Positions 25,446 through 35,492 of a stretch of DNA of 64,000 nt are shown piece after piece. Made by a program: the position numbers and the translations under genes. The notes under the pieces are model-generated. The model did no database searches and was not told the origin of the DNA. It saw only the letters and a list, made by a program, of their open reading frames with translations. The number at the start of each line of letters is the position of its first letter. Position 1 is the first letter of the stretch. The stretch covers positions 62,001 to 126,000 of the forward strand of contig JBBIKW010000001.1 in assembly GCA_037445225.1 (NCBI GenBank), written 5' to 3'. This DNA is from M3007 sp037445225 (lineage in GTDB: Bacteria; Bacteroidota; Bacteroidia; Chitinophagales; Saprospiraceae).

Positions 25446-27545
25446 ATGGCTATTGCTTCGTCGCTCCACCGCCGTTTAAACTTATCGCTGCGCCCTTTTG
25501 CTGCCCAAGAGCCGCCTTATCGACCCGCTTGGCGCTTTGTGGCCGGCATTCCGCCCTACTTGGGTGGCCCCTATAGCAGTATGTATGTGTCGCAGCCTTG
25601 GACGATCCGCCAATACGCTGGCTTTTCTACGGCTGAAGAGAGCAACGCCTTTTACCGCCGAAATCTGGCTGCAGGGCAAAAGGGACTCTCCGTAGCCTTC
25701 GACCTAGCTACGCACCGCGGCTACGACAGCGACCACCCGCGCGTAATGGGCGATGTAGGCAAGGCTGGCGTCGCCATCGACACAGTAGAAGACATGAAAA
25801 TTCTCTTCGACCAGATTCCGCTCGACCAAATGTCGGTGTCGATGACGATGAACGGAGCGGTAATTCCCATCATGGCCTTCTTTATTGTGGCGGCAGAAGA
25901 ACAGGGCGTGCCTCCGCAGGCGCTCAGCGGCACCATCCAAAACGACATCCTCAAGGAGTTCATGGTGCGCAATACGTACATCTATCCGCCCGCTGCCTCC
26001 ATGCGCATCATCGGCGAGATTTTCGCCTACTGCGCCCGCTACATGCCGCGCTTCAACTCCATCTCCATCTCCGGCTACCACATGCACGAGGCCGGCGCGC
26101 CGGCCGAACTGGAACTGGCCTACACCCTTGCCGACGGCTTGGAATACCTGCGCACTGGACTGGCGGCAGGGCTGGACATCGACGACTTTGCCCCTCGGCT
26201 GTCGTTCTTTTGGGGCATCGGGATGAACCACTTCCGAGAGATAGCTAAGATGCGCGCTGGGCGGCTGCTGTGGGCCAAGATAGTGCGGCAGTTCAACCCA
26301 AAGAATCCCAAGAGCTTAGCCCTGCGCACGCACTGTCAGACGAGCGGTTGGAGCTTGACTGAGCAAGACCCGTTCAACAACGTCGCGCGCACGTGCATCG
26401 AGGCTATGGCTGCTGTCATGGGCGGCACTCAGAGCTTGCATACTAATTCTTTCGATGAGGCGCTTGCTTTGCCGACGGATTTCTCGGCCAAGATTGCGCG
26501 CGACACGCAGCTGTTCATCCAGCGCGAAAGCGACGTCTGCCGCGCTGTTGACCCCTGGGCCGGCTCCTATTGGGTTGAAACCCTAACTGAGCAGCTCGTG
26601 GAGGAAGCCTGGGCGCTCATCCAAGAGGTGGAATCGCTCGGAGGTATGGCGCGTGCCTTGGAAGAAGGGCTGCCTAAGATGCGCATCGAAGAGGCGGCTG
26701 CCCGCAAGCAGGCGCGCATAGATGCCGGGCAAGACCGCATCGTAGGCGTTAATATCTACTCCGTTCAGAACGAGGCGACCTTCGACCTGCTCGAGGTAGA
26801 CAACACGGCAGTGCGCGAGGCGCAAATCCGCCGCATCCAAGAGGTAAAGGCGCGGCGCGATGAAGCGCGCGTACAAGCAGCCCTGCAGGCCTTAGAAGCC
26901 GCGGCTCGCCACACCCCAGCACCCGGTGAATGGGGGCGGCTCCTAGAACGCGCCGTCGAAGCCGCCCGCACCCGCGCTACCCTGGGCGAGATCTCACAAG
27001 CCCTGGAAAACGTATTTGGTCGCTATACCGCCGCCCCGCGCACCGTATCGGGGGTGTACGCCACCGCCGTAGGGAAAAATGCCGACTTCGAAAAGGCGCG
27101 CGCTATGGTTAACGCCTTCGCCGCTCAGGAGGGGCGCCGTCCCCGTATCTTGATAGCTAAGTTGGGACAAGACGGCCACGACCGCGGCGCCAAAGTCATC
27201 GCCACGGCCTTCGCCGACTTGGGCTTCGACGTAGACGTGGGCCCGCTGTTCCAAACACCCGCTGAAGCCGCCCGCCAAGCTGCCGAAAACGACGTCCACA
27301 TCTTGGGCATCTCTTCTTTAGCCGCTGGACACAAAACCTTGGCCCCTCAGGCCATTGCCGAGCTGAAAAAGTTAGGTCGCGACGACATCCTCGTCGTGGT
27401 GGGCGGTGTCATTCCCCCTCAAGACTACGCTTTTCTCAAGGAGGCCGGCGTAGCGGCCATCTTCGGCCCAGGCACTGTTGTCGCTAAGGCCGCCCAGGAA
27501 CTCCTCGGCCTTCTTTTAGCCGAGAGTGCCGCCGCTCAGGAGTAA
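25446..27545 (+). CDS. scpA: Methylmalonyl-CoA mutase, large (catalytic, B12-binding) subunit
   Basis: 699 residues. It interconverts methylmalonyl-CoA and succinyl-CoA using adenosylcobalamin. The TIM-barrel part carries PWTIRQYAGFSTAEESN (Tyr57, the residue that separates true methylmalonyl-CoA mutases from isobutyryl-CoA mutases), GTIQNDILKEFMVRNTY (Gln165, Arg175 for the substrate carboxylate), and SGYHMHEAGA (His212). The C-terminal domain has DGHDRG near 576-581 for the cobalt-binding histidine, plus GISSLAAGH and VVGGVIPPQD. His214 replaces the glutamine usual after GYHM. The N-terminus is slightly short. The small subunit, epimerase and MeaB are not in this window. Confidence 0.95.
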   Translation: MAIASSLHRRLNLSLRPFAAQEPPYRPAWRFVAGIPPYLGGPYSSMYVSQPWTIRQYAGFSTAEESNAFYRRNLAAGQKGLSVAFDLATHRGYDSDHPRVMGDVGKAGVAIDTVEDMKILFDQIPLDQMSVSMTMNGAVIPIMAFFIVAAEEQGVPPQALSGTIQNDILKEFMVRNTYIYPPAASMRIIGEIFAYCARYMPRFNSISISGYHMHEAGAPAELELAYTLADGLEYLRTGLAAGLDIDDFAPRLSFFWGIGMNHFREIAKMRAGRLLWAKIVRQFNPKNPKSLALRTHCQTSGWSLTEQDPFNNVARTCIEAMAAVMGGTQSLHTNSFDEALALPTDFSAKIARDTQLFIQRESDVCRAVDPWAGSYWVETLTEQLVEEAWALIQEVESLGGMARALEEGLPKMRIEEAAARKQARIDAGQDRIVGVNIYSVQNEATFDLLEVDNTAVREAQIRRIQEVKARRDEARVQAALQALEAAARHTPAPGEWGRLLERAVEAARTRATLGEISQALENVFGRYTAAPRTVSGVYATAVGKNADFEKARAMVNAFAAQEGRRPRILIAKLGQDGHDRGAKVIATAFADLGFDVDVGPLFQTPAEAARQAAENDVHILGISSLAAGHKTLAPQAIAELKKLGRDDILVVVGGVIPPQDYAFLKEAGVAAIFGPGTVVAKAAQELLGLLLAESAAAQE

Positions 27546-27548
27546 GCA

Positions 27549-27556
27549 TACCTTTG
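27549..27556 (+). promoter_or_regulatory. -7 element between mutase and flippase genes
   Basis: TACCTTTG, exact TAnnTTTG, 20 bases before the GTG start of the flippase gene, suggesting it can be transcribed separately from the mutase. Confidence 0.45.
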
Positions 27557-27575
27557 CGGCCACACGCCTCCTGCC

Positions 27576-29036
27576 GTGCAGCGCGAATTCTTATTTAACC
27601 TGCTCCTGTTACTTCTCATCAACCTGTTGGTCAAGCCCTTCTTCATCTTTGGCATAGACCTCCAGGTGCAGAATCGCCTGCCTTTGGGCGAATACGGCCT
27701 GTACTTCGCTCTGCTCAACCTTGCGTATCTCTTTCAGATCGTCGCCGACTTTGGCCTACAGAGCTTCAATAACCGACAAGTCAGCCAACATTCCGATTGG
27801 ATAAAGCAATACCTGCCGGTGTTGCTGAGGTTCAAAATAGGGCTGAGCATAGCTTATGTAGCCATAACGGTAGCGGCGGCATACGGTATAGCGGGCTACG
27901 ACGGGCGCGCCCTCCGGCTGTTGCTCATCCTGTTGTTAAACCAGGTGCTGGCGCAGGGAGTGCTTTTTTTGCGGACAAACCTCTCCGGTTTGGGCTATTA
28001 TCGGCTCGATAGTCTCCTATCATCTCTGGATAAGTTGCTCATGCTGCTCACCTGCAGTGTGCTGTTGTGGGTGGTGCCGTCGGCTTACCTTTCGGCAGAA
28101 GCGTTCGCATGGGCACAGACCGCCGCCCTAGCGATTGCGCTGATAGTCGTCGGCGCCGCTGTGCGTTGGAAGGCCCATTTTCGCTGGAGCTGCCTCTTCC
28201 GTTCGGCACACACCCGTCAGTGGCGGGTTTGGAAGAGATTGTTCCGCGAAAGCGCTCCTTACGCCCTGGCAGTCTTGCTCATGAGCGCTTATGCGCGTTT
28301 GGACGGTATCCTATTGGAACGCCTCTTGCCCGAGGGTAGATATCATGCCGATGTGTATGCGAGTGCCTATCGCCTTTTGGATGCCTCTAACATGTTGGGT
28401 TATTTGTTTGCCACGCTGTTGCTGCCTATGTTTGCTCGACAGTTAGCTATCGGTGTCGACCCGAAACCACTTACTGCCTTAGCCGCCCGCCTCATGTGGG
28501 TCGGAGCGATCGCATTAGCGGTATCGGTGTTCTTCAGCCGGGTTGACCTCCTGCATTGGATGATGCCCGATCGCGCCGATGCGTATCGGTGGAACACCTT
28601 GGGCATACTCATATGGGCGTTTGTCCCTATGGGTCTCACCCATATCTTTAGCACGTTACTTACAGCCGATGGCCGATTGCTGACGATGAGCCGATTTTTT
28701 GTAGGAGCCATCGCCTTAGACGTGTTGCTTAACCTTTGGCTCGTTCCGCGCTACCAGGCTACCGGAGCGGCTATCACCGCCGTGTGCGTACAGGCCTTTG
28801 TGGCCGCTTCCATGATAGCGCTGTGTTGGCATCGCTTCCGATGGTCTCTTTCAAACAAAACGATCCTGGCTGTCGGCGCTTATCCGGTTCTTTTGGCAGT
28901 TGCCAGCGTCGGCATAGAACTCTGTACCTCGGCACCTTGGTGGGCCAGATCGGTAGCACTACTTGTCGTGGGCTTCTTGCTTTCACTGCTGCTGCGCCTA
29001 ATTCCCTTTTGCCCCCGCACATTCTTTAACCCATAA
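27576..29036 (+). CDS. Polysaccharide flippase-like membrane protein (MOP/Wzx family)
   Basis: 486 residues with about twelve to fourteen hydrophobic helices in the pattern of Wzx/MATE-like exporters, which turn lipid-linked oligosaccharides across the inner membrane. Early features are NLLLLLLINLLVKPFFIFG, QNRLPLGEYGLYFALLNLAY and DFGLQSFNNRQVSQH, the last close to the usual GL...R motif of the family. SAYARLDGILLERLLPEG and ASAYRLLDASNMLGY are also typical. The start is GTG at 27576, 30 bases after the mutase stop. No glycosyltransferase cluster is adjacent, so the substrate is unknown. Confidence 0.85.
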   Translation: MQREFLFNLLLLLLINLLVKPFFIFGIDLQVQNRLPLGEYGLYFALLNLAYLFQIVADFGLQSFNNRQVSQHSDWIKQYLPVLLRFKIGLSIAYVAITVAAAYGIAGYDGRALRLLLILLLNQVLAQGVLFLRTNLSGLGYYRLDSLLSSLDKLLMLLTCSVLLWVVPSAYLSAEAFAWAQTAALAIALIVVGAAVRWKAHFRWSCLFRSAHTRQWRVWKRLFRESAPYALAVLLMSAYARLDGILLERLLPEGRYHADVYASAYRLLDASNMLGYLFATLLLPMFARQLAIGVDPKPLTALAARLMWVGAIALAVSVFFSRVDLLHWMMPDRADAYRWNTLGILIWAFVPMGLTHIFSTLLTADGRLLTMSRFFVGAIALDVLLNLWLVPRYQATGAAITAVCVQAFVAASMIALCWHRFRWSLSNKTILAVGAYPVLLAVASVGIELCTSAPWWARSVALLVVGFLLSLLLRLIPFCPRTFFNP

Positions 29037-29072
29037 AAAAAGCCGAACACGGACTTTTCCGGCTCGGCACAA
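29037..29072 (-). terminator. Rho-independent terminator after the 29124-30116 gene
   Basis: On the minus strand GCCGAGCCGG..CCG..TTCGGC is followed by TTTTTT. The outer GCCGA/TCGGC stem and an inner CCGG-type stem form the hairpin. Confidence 0.6.
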
Positions 29073-29123
29073 TGAAGAAATTACTAAACACGGGTTTCTC
29101 TTACCCGCCCTGCTGCAGAGCGG

Positions 29124-30116
29124 TCAAAATTTCTTAAGCAAAGCCACAATGCTTTCGGGCGTAGCGGGGCGAGGAATGAGCGATAACTGCGTATCGATGC
29201 CAATTTCTTGGAGGGTCTCTGCAAACCAGTACTGTTGGTCTGTTTTAGCCACAACGACGACGCTTACGGGGTATCCTATCGGCGCTTTGGACAAGCAAAA
29301 GACCGACTTGTCCAAGGAGCCCGATAGTTCTACCGCTGTGTTGGTTGTGGTAAAGAGGAGGAAGACGCGGGTGTTGAGCGCCGTGAATTGGTTGGGCAGC
29401 GAAACACAGAAGGTACTGCTGGGTTCGGGGAGCACCCGGGCGCAGCTGTGCCACCCTAGTTGAGCCAGATTAAATTCATATCCTGCTTGCAATTGCCCTG
29501 GACTTCCCCCAATCGGTATGGGCCATAAGGTGGGTAACGCCGGCGTGATACCGCCTCTCCAACCCAGTATCCTGCCGTCGGCATCTTCTTGGGCAGAAAA
29601 GACCATCATGTTGTTCTTGGGCGTCGAAACTGGCACTTGTACTCGGATAGTGCGGCCCGGCCGCAGACGCAAAGGACGCCCTGCACAGTCGACGCGCACC
29701 AGCAAAACGCCAGCGCTCTCCATTACGACACCATCGGGATAGGTCACTTGGGAGAGCTGTCGCGCTGCCGCCTCCCCCCTTCGATTGATGAACTGGGCCC
29801 GAAGTGCTAAATCCGGGCATGTACTGCATGGAACCGGCGTCCCGTCTTCTTTTTCAAAAAGCGCTTCCGTATCTTCCAAGAACAAGCGCACACCCGAGGA
29901 CATAGAGAGCATCGTGTCGGCAAGCGGCGCCCCCTTCCCCTCAAAGCGGAAAGTCAAATCGCCATCCGGCTCCGAAACTTGCTGCAATAAGGCTTGCAGG
30001 TCTTCTGCTACCGGCGCGTAAGGCCTAAACTCGTACACATCTTTTTGGCAGCCGGTCGGCAACAACCCGACGCCTATCCCCAAAAGAAGGTATCCAATGT
30101 GTGTTTTCCAATTCAT
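29124..30116 (-). CDS. Lipoprotein of unknown function
   Basis: 330 residues. The ATG at 30116 is chosen because it gives a lipoprotein signal with lipobox LPTGC (Cys23); the frame is open further upstream without protein-like sequence. The mature part has strand-rich segments such as GDLTFRFEGKGAPLADT, VLLVRVDCAGRPLRLRPG and TIRVQVPVSTPKNNMMVFS and paired cysteines (PCSTCPD). A Gly-Trp-rich middle (ILGWRGGITPALPTLW) and two C-terminal strands follow. I do not recognise a family; immunoglobulin-like or carboxypeptidase-regulatory-like folds are possible. It has its own terminator and is separated from the upstream fusion gene by 181 bases. Confidence 0.75.
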   Translation of the reverse strand: MNWKTHIGYLLLGIGVGLLPTGCQKDVYEFRPYAPVAEDLQALLQQVSEPDGDLTFRFEGKGAPLADTMLSMSSGVRLFLEDTEALFEKEDGTPVPCSTCPDLALRAQFINRRGEAAARQLSQVTYPDGVVMESAGVLLVRVDCAGRPLRLRPGRTIRVQVPVSTPKNNMMVFSAQEDADGRILGWRGGITPALPTLWPIPIGGSPGQLQAGYEFNLAQLGWHSCARVLPEPSSTFCVSLPNQFTALNTRVFLLFTTTNTAVELSGSLDKSVFCLSKAPIGYPVSVVVVAKTDQQYWFAETLQEIGIDTQLSLIPRPATPESIVALLKKF

Positions 30117-30297
30117 GCCAACATGCATTCCATAGTACGCTTTACGAGATGCGGACGAAAGCCACCGCGCTGCTCCGAGCGCTCCTCCGAAGGGGATTAG
30201 TTTGGGGCTATCCAATGCGGAAAAAATCGGATTTCGGCAATAAGACGCACGGAAGGCGCTTAGCGCTTCCTGAAAAGAGCACAAAAAACGCTTTTTT

Positions 30298-31617
30298 CTA
30301 CTGGCCGAGGATTTGGGAGATACCTATGCGCAGCCCCGCTATGCACTGGCGTTGCTCTATAGGATAGTCGGGCAAAGTGATCGGTCTCAAGACACTGTGG
30401 AAGTAAGGCTCGGCGAAGAGGCGGGTGCGCGGAGCTAGGTGGTAAAAGCCTTGTACGCTGCCGCCGATGCTAAGGCCGGTACGTGTTCGGTATACGACGC
30501 GCCCGCCTGCCCCCGGCGTGAACGCCGTCGGTTTGCCATCGGCATCCAAGATGGTGCCGCGCTTGTGGAAGAGAAGGTTGACAGAGGCTTCCGCATTCAC
30601 GCTGATGCCGACAGCCCCCTTGCGCCATTCTAAGCCTATCTGCACGGGGATATTGAGCAGACCAAATCGATTGTAGACGCGCAGGTATTCCGCTCCATAC
30701 TCGACGCCCACGGTGTCGGCAACACTGACCCATTGCCCATTGATGAGTTTTTGGGTGATAACCACGTGATAGCGGATGAAGTCCGGATTGGTATATTCAA
30801 AGCGCTCTATCCATTGGTCGTACTGCAGGCCCGTGCGCACCGCTATGTTGGGGTGCGGAAAACACGAAAGCCGAACCCCAGCATTAAAGGCGCCTTCTGG
30901 TGCCTCCGTGCGGCGGCGAGCAGCGGCATACGAGTCCATCTCCACATCCAGGTTGCGCCATCGCGCCAATGCTTTAGAGGGTCCAGCATAGGCATGGATG
31001 AGCCACGTGCTCCCCTTTTCGCCAAAGCGATAGCACTTTCGGGTGTTTTTTGCCGAACCTTTGGGAGGCTTTTGCGCTGTGAGGGAGAGCTGAGGCTCCC
31101 TATGCGCCTGAAGCACGGGCATGGAAGAAGGGCCGGGCAGCGTCGGCAGGGGTTCTGTCGAGGGCAAGGGCAAAGCGCTGACATCTGCCGCAGGAGGAGC
31201 GAAAAGAGCCAAAAGGTCTGAGGCTTCCACTGGAGAAGTTCGAGCAGCAGGGGTCGCAGTGAGAGTAGACTTGCGCGACAAGATCGCGCCAGTAGGTAGG
31301 CTGGAGGAAACAGCTGGTTGCCCTTCCTCTTTCTCGTCGGCAAAGCGAGGAGAAGGAGGGGGCAATACGGGGAAGGGCTGTACAGCGTTTTCAGAGGCGG
31401 ACGGCGACGGCGCAGGATAGAAAAGACCAGCGCGCTGACCGAGCCAGCCACCGCCCATTAAGAGTAGACCCACGACGCACCAGAGCACCGTGCGGCGGCG
31501 GCGACGGCGGCGCAATTGCCGCTCCACCCCTTCCCACACTGCGGGCGGCGGGGGCACCTCCGCTCGCTGAAGGCGACGGCGCAGGAGGAGATCAAAGCGA
31601 TGTTCGGGCGGCATCAT
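30298..31617 (-). CDS. Anti-sigma-like / outer-membrane beta-barrel fusion protein
   Basis: 439 residues and no signal peptide. Residues 1-42 are a short Arg-rich cytoplasmic part (FDLLLRRRLQRAEVPPPPAVWEGVERQL). A transmembrane helix at about 43-61 (TVLWCVVGLLLMGGGWLG) follows, then a Pro/Ser/Ala-rich linker (66-200), and from about 205 a strand-rich region resembling PorT/OMP_b-brl barrels (GAFNAGVRLSCFPHPNIAV, GLLNIPVQIGLEWRKGAV, LRIGISQI). It starts 12 bases after the stop of an ECF sigma gene, so it is likely the membrane anti-sigma partner. How one chain could span to the outer membrane is unclear; the barrel-like part may instead be a soluble periplasmic sensor. Confidence 0.78.
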   Translation of the reverse strand: MMPPEHRFDLLLRRRLQRAEVPPPPAVWEGVERQLRRRRRRRTVLWCVVGLLLMGGGWLGQRAGLFYPAPSPSASENAVQPFPVLPPPSPRFADEKEEGQPAVSSSLPTGAILSRKSTLTATPAARTSPVEASDLLALFAPPAADVSALPLPSTEPLPTLPGPSSMPVLQAHREPQLSLTAQKPPKGSAKNTRKCYRFGEKGSTWLIHAYAGPSKALARWRNLDVEMDSYAAARRRTEAPEGAFNAGVRLSCFPHPNIAVRTGLQYDQWIERFEYTNPDFIRYHVVITQKLINGQWVSVADTVGVEYGAEYLRVYNRFGLLNIPVQIGLEWRKGAVGISVNAEASVNLLFHKRGTILDADGKPTAFTPGAGGRVVYRTRTGLSIGGSVQGFYHLAPRTRLFAEPYFHSVLRPITLPDYPIEQRQCIAGLRIGISQILGQ

Positions 31618-31629
31618 ATTGGCGGTCGA

Positions 31630-32178
31630 CTATTCGATGGAAACGGCCACGTCAGGATAAAGGCGTTGGAGCTGTTCGCACAGCCAGCGCCGAGCCTTGG
31701 TCAGCTGCGAGCGCGAGGTGCTCTCTTGAATGCCCAACATTTCGGCCACCTCGGCGTGCGAATGCCCCTCGATGGCAACTAAATTAAACACCATGCGGTA
31801 CCCCTCAGGCAGGCGACTGACCAAGCGCAACAACTCGGCTTCCGACAGGTGGTTTATGATATCGGGCTCCATGGGCGCCTCTGGAAGCCGCTCCCAGCCG
31901 CTGCTTTCGTATTCAAAGCGCTGGCGCTGATAGGTGCGCAGCGCCGTGTTGATGATGATTCGGCGAACCCATCCCTCAAAGGACCCCTGAAATTGAAACT
32001 GATCCAACTTGGTAAACACCTTGATAAAACCCTCCTGTAGGATGTCAGCAGCATCGGATGGTGTGCGCGCGTAACGCAAACAGACGGCATACATCTTACC
32101 GGCGTAACGCTCGTACAGTAGCCGCTGACAACGCGCGGACCCGCGCAGACAACCCCGGATGAGTGCTTCTTCGTTCAT
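31630..32178 (-). CDS. ECF-type RNA polymerase sigma factor
   Basis: 182 residues. Region 2: LIRGCLRGSARCQRLLYERY, AADILQEGFIKVFTKLDQF and FEGWVRRIIINTALRTYQR. Region 4: RLVSRLPEGYRMVFNLVAIEG followed by SHAEVAEMLGIQESTSRSQL, the recognition helix-turn-helix. The ATG at 32178 gives MNEEALIRGC; a TTG three bases earlier is also open. It is the first gene of a two-gene unit with the anti-sigma-like/barrel fusion 12 bases downstream. This pairing implies control through envelope sensing. Confidence 0.92.
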   Translation of the reverse strand: MNEEALIRGCLRGSARCQRLLYERYAGKMYAVCLRYARTPSDAADILQEGFIKVFTKLDQFQFQGSFEGWVRRIIINTALRTYQRQRFEYESSGWERLPEAPMEPDIINHLSEAELLRLVSRLPEGYRMVFNLVAIEGHSHAEVAEMLGIQESTSRSQLTKARRWLCEQLQRLYPDVAVSIE

Positions 32179-32309
32179 CAACAGGTCATGTACGGTGACA
32201 ATTGCTTTTTGACAAGCAGGAATTGTCCCGAAGGTACGCTATAAACGCCAGATGCGGAGGCGGCATTTTTCGCTGCTTGCGGATTTAACCTGTTTTTATG
32301 ACCGAAAAA

Positions 32310-33923
<1,614 letters not shown>

Positions 33924-34031
33924 AGCAAGCGTCAAAAGCCGTAAATCAACACCTGCGACCAAACAGAGTTTTTAAGTCGCTCACTAAAGCAACCGCCCGT
34001 CACTCACACCTTTGAAATCGCGGTTGCGCTG

Positions 34032-34061
34032 CAAATGTAGACCTATGTAGGGAGAGGCAAA
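34032..34061 (-). promoter_or_regulatory. Promoter of nadB
   Basis: On the minus strand TTTG (34058-34061), 18 bases, then TACATTTG (34032-34039), an exact -7 match. The predicted leader is about 100 bases. Confidence 0.6.
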
Positions 34062-34161
34062 ACATCGAGACTATTATACCTACCAGAGCAGATACCCTCT
34101 GTACCGACTGGATATACAAGGCGCTCACCAGTACGGTCCCGAAAACAAAGTAGGGCTACCC

Positions 34162-34169
34162 TATCTTTG
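34162..34169 (+). promoter_or_regulatory. -7 element for the peptidoglycan-binding repeat gene
   Basis: TATCTTTG, exact TAnnTTTG, 18 bases before the TTG at 34187 and 39 before the ATG at 34208. Confidence 0.5.
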
Positions 34170-34207
34170 CGCGCGTACCATTCGCGTTGCGCCATTGCCT
34201 TCTCCGT

Positions 34208-35443
34208 ATGTGCACACTTAGACCCTTCGTTATTGCTGCAGCGCTATGGAGCGCATCCACTGCCTATGCTCAGCCATCTCCTCCGCCAATACCTCAACCT
34301 GGGCGCTGCTACGTGCAGTGCATTGCGCCCGACGTTTACGAGTGGGTGTGGGAAAACGTCGTTTCGAGGCCGGAAATGGAGGAACCTGTGGCTGTTCCTC
34401 CTGTCTTTGCCACACAAATAGATAGCTATTTGGTGCGTCCGGCTTACGTGCGCTTAAGAGCAATAGCACCGGAGTGGACAGAGGAAGAGGTGCGCCTATG
34501 CATATCGCCGCCGGGGAAGCAAGTGCAGCCCGACGCTTACGAGCGGATACGCGATACGATATGGATACGGCCTCCGGCTCGCTATTTTACGATCATTCCA
34601 CCGATCTGGGATACCCTTCAAGAGGCTATCCCAATAGTGCCGGCCCATCAAACGGCTGAGGTGCGCCCCATTCAGTACCGTTGGGTGCCCGAGTACATTG
34701 AGGTGAGTCCGCCCGGTAGGCGATGGGTGCGCAAGAAAGCCCAGGGCTGCTTAGATAGCGATCCGGAGCGCTGCACAGTTTGGTGTCTGGTAGAAGTGCC
34801 AGCCAAGCAACAGGTGATTTACCGACAAGAGCCTATCGGTTGCGACAGTGAAGATCCTAACGATTGCGTGCGCTATAATGCAGTGCCTGCTCAGACTGTT
34901 CTCAAGACCGTGGTGCGCCTTCGCGAACCCGCCCGCGCCATAGAGCATATGGACCCGGGTGCTTTTCAGCTCGTTGAGCGATGGGTACTGCGCCCTGGCC
35001 AAAAGGAACCCTCCGACATCCAAGGAGCCCCGGGAGAATATCAGACGTTCCGCCGCAGAATACTTCGACGCGAAGCCTCTTTTCAAGCAGATACGGTTCC
35101 GGCTGAATACGCCCCTATAGAGCGCAAAGTATTGCTTAGCGATGGAGGCGTGAGCACTCGCGTGCTACCCGCCGAATATGCGCCCGTCCTCAAGCGAAGG
35201 TTGGTGGAGCGGCGCGGCTATTGGACGTGGCGAGAAGTGCTGTGCGAAGAGCAGCTCACTCAAGTCAATATCCGCCAAGTTCAGGAGGCCCTGCAAGCGC
35301 GGGGCTACTACAAAGGGCGAATAGATGGGGTGCTAAATGCGCAAACCAAAACGGCCATTGCGCAGTTTCAAAGCGAAAACGAATTGCCTCCTGATGGAAA
35401 TCTCGATATCGAAACTCTCCAGGCTTTAGGGTTGGGAGGATAG
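34208..35443 (+). CDS. Secreted peptidoglycan-binding protein with PAxY repeats
   Basis: 411 residues from the ATG (418 if a TTG at 34187 is used). A signal peptide ends at STAYAQ. The mature start PGRCYVQCIAPDVYEWV matches a Bacteroidota family that begins PGKCYAKC and then carries degenerate repeats around a PA.Y.....RV core; here VPAKQQVIY, VPAQTVLKTV, DPGAFQLVERWVL, APGEYQTFRRRIL, VPAEYAPIERKVLL and LPAEYAPVLKRRLV. The last 60 residues are a PG_binding_1 domain (VNIRQVQEALQARGYYKGRI, LNAQTKTAIAQFQSENELP). It probably binds the cell wall. Its 3' neighbour on the same strand is an ABC exporter. Confidence 0.85.
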   Translation: MCTLRPFVIAAALWSASTAYAQPSPPPIPQPGRCYVQCIAPDVYEWVWENVVSRPEMEEPVAVPPVFATQIDSYLVRPAYVRLRAIAPEWTEEEVRLCISPPGKQVQPDAYERIRDTIWIRPPARYFTIIPPIWDTLQEAIPIVPAHQTAEVRPIQYRWVPEYIEVSPPGRRWVRKKAQGCLDSDPERCTVWCLVEVPAKQQVIYRQEPIGCDSEDPNDCVRYNAVPAQTVLKTVVRLREPARAIEHMDPGAFQLVERWVLRPGQKEPSDIQGAPGEYQTFRRRILRREASFQADTVPAEYAPIERKVLLSDGGVSTRVLPAEYAPVLKRRLVERRGYWTWREVLCEEQLTQVNIRQVQEALQARGYYKGRIDGVLNAQTKTAIAQFQSENELPPDGNLDIETLQALGLGG

Positions 35444-35492
35444 CCCAAACAATTTCAAACGCCGAACGTTAGGCCGACAGAAATTCGCTCCT

